Shown here in pieces: positions 63,169 to 64,000 of a stretch of DNA of 64,000 bases (position 1 is its first letter; each line of letters starts with the position of its first letter). This DNA comes from Pleomorphomonas oryzae DSM 16300 (GTDB taxonomy: Bacteria > Pseudomonadota > Alphaproteobacteria > Rhizobiales > Pleomorphomonadaceae). The notes beneath the pieces are model-generated. The model was not told the DNA's origin. It saw only the letters and a program-made list of their open reading frames with translations, and made no database searches. A program made the position numbers and the translations under genes. The DNA is taken from the NCBI RefSeq assembly GCF_000422965.1, contig NZ_AUHB01000004.1, positions 62,001 through 126,000 of the forward strand, given 5' to 3'.

Positions 63169-64000
63169 TTGACAACACTCAAAGAAATCGCCAAACGAGC
63201 GAACGTATCTGTGATGACAGTGTCTCGGGTTGTAAAGAATTCGGGCTACGTCAACGCCGAGACGCGAAAGCTCATCGAGGCGGTGATCAAGGAACTGGAC
63301 TACAGACCAAACGAGATTGCTCGCAGCCTGCATCGCTCCAGCACCAAGAACATTCTTCTGATTGTTCCCGACATCGAAAATCCGTTCTTTGCGGAAATGA
63401 TCAAGGGAACGACCACCGTTCTGCGGCAACATGGCTATCAGTCGATCTTTGCCGACTCCGACGGTGAAATCGGCAACGAGAAGGAGATCGCTGAGCGCGC
63501 CCTGTCGCGCATCGTCGACGGCGTCATCCTCTACTGTCCACGCGCCGAATCGGCCTATTTCGACTTCCTGAGCGCCCGCGTGCCCCTGCTGGTGGTCGAC
63601 CGCCGCATCACGTCGCACGCCGTTGACCACATCTACATCGACAACAAACCCAGCGCCGAGGCCGCCGTCGACTACCTGATCGCCAATGGTCACCGCGACA
63701 TCGGCCTGATCGGCGGGCCGCAGAACGTGCTGGCCAACCTCCGGCGCAAGAGCGGCTACCTCGCCTCGCTCAAGGCGCACGGCATTCCCGTGAACGATCA
63801 GTTCATGTTCTTCTGCGGCTTCGAATTCGAGGATGGCGTTTCCGCTTTCGAATATTTCTCGCAGATGGAGCACCGGCCCACTGCCTATTTTGCCACCAAT
63901 GATCTGATGGCCCTTGGTTTCATCCAGCAAGCCCAAGAAAAGGGGTTGGCTATCCCGAGCGATATCTCGGTGGTGGGCTTCGACAACATCGCCATGTCGC
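63169..64000 (+). CDS. LacI-family transcriptional regulator (3' end outside window)
   Basis: The first 277 residues of a LacI/GalR regulator are visible. The HTH is TLKEIAKRANVSVMTVSRVV, followed by the hinge helix (NEIARSLHRSSTKN). The periplasmic-binding-protein-like sensor follows, with ENPFFAEMIKGTT, DGVILYCPRAE and DISVVGFDNIAMS. A TTG at 63169 is the best start: GAGGA lies 4-5 bases upstream and it places the HTH normally. A GTG at 63151 is possible but lacks a ribosome site. Confidence 0.9.
   Translation, partial: MTTLKEIAKRANVSVMTVSRVVKNSGYVNAETRKLIEAVIKELDYRPNEIARSLHRSSTKNILLIVPDIENPFFAEMIKGTTTVLRQHGYQSIFADSDGEIGNEKEIAERALSRIVDGVILYCPRAESAYFDFLSARVPLLVVDRRITSHAVDHIYIDNKPSAEAAVDYLIANGHRDIGLIGGPQNVLANLRRKSGYLASLKAHGIPVNDQFMFFCGFEFEDGVSAFEYFSQMEHRPTAYFATNDLMALGFIQQAQEKGLAIPSDISVVGFDNIAMS

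Overview
The window is GC-rich (about 60-65% by eye) and dense in short-spaced operons. Gene content points to an alphaproteobacterium of the Hyphomicrobiales type that can live anaerobically. It carries a Rhodospirillum rubrum-like CooMKLXUH energy-converting hydrogenase, an [FeFe]-hydrogenase, an O2-independent ubiquinone pathway, ExoY/Wzz-type exopolysaccharide genes, a hut cluster and rhizobial-type ABC operons. A Pleomorphomonas-like genus would fit, but that is inference. No rRNA, tRNA, CRISPR array, insertion sequence or phage gene was seen.

Layout. 1-2.9 kb: an aldehyde dehydrogenase (cut by the window edge), an ethanolamine-type permease and cobU/cobP. 3.0-8.2 kb: exopolysaccharide genes (ExoY-like sugar transferase behind a candidate sigma-54 promoter, a transglutaminase-like cysteine protease, a Gly-rich secreted protein, a Wzz/BY-kinase). 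8.3-13.6 kb: an RND efflux operon with two adaptors. 13.6-16.2 kb: an SsuABC/TauABC-type importer. 16.5-20.4 kb: a two-gene [FeFe]-hydrogenase (a NuoF-tail/GltD-like flavoprotein plus HydA). 20.4-24.4 kb: a FabF paralogue, a MarR regulator and leuA, with a candidate leaderless leucine leader peptide. 24.4-30.1 kb: ubiD-ubiX divergent from ubiT-ubiU-ubiV-nnrS. 30.3-40.4 kb: a CooA-like haem regulator, hypB, hypA, cooMKLXUH and a small 2[4Fe-4S] ferredoxin. 40.4-49.1 kb: an eight-gene catabolic/uptake operon (SDR, four ABC genes, a HisD-like dehydrogenase, a Zn alcohol dehydrogenase, a kinase-like protein). 49.3-52.9 kb: hutI-hutH-hutG. 52.9-59.7 kb: a conserved but uncharacterised set of two transglutaminase-like proteins and an ATP-grasp/alpha-E fusion. 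59.8-64 kb: a GNAT acetyltransferase, a DUF2332-like protein, and a mannose-6-phosphate-isomerase-like protein divergent from a LacI regulator (cut by the window end).

The most interesting stretch is 16.5-40.4 kb, which reads as an anaerobic energy region. The Coo hydrogenase genes follow the R. rubrum order exactly and sit behind a perfect 20-bp palindrome containing TGTCG-N6-CGACA, the kind of site CooA binds. A CooA homologue lies just upstream, but it has Tyr where R. rubrum CooA has the ferric haem ligand Cys75 and keeps the His77 equivalent. The CO dehydrogenase and its electron carrier (cooF, cooS, cooCTJ) are not here; a free FdxN-type ferredoxin follows cooH instead. Nearby are a soluble [FeFe]-hydrogenase with an unusual partner lacking FMN and NuoE modules, and the genes for making ubiquinone without oxygen. 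A plausible reading is a CO- or redox-sensing, hydrogen-cycling island, but where its electrons come from cannot be settled from this window.
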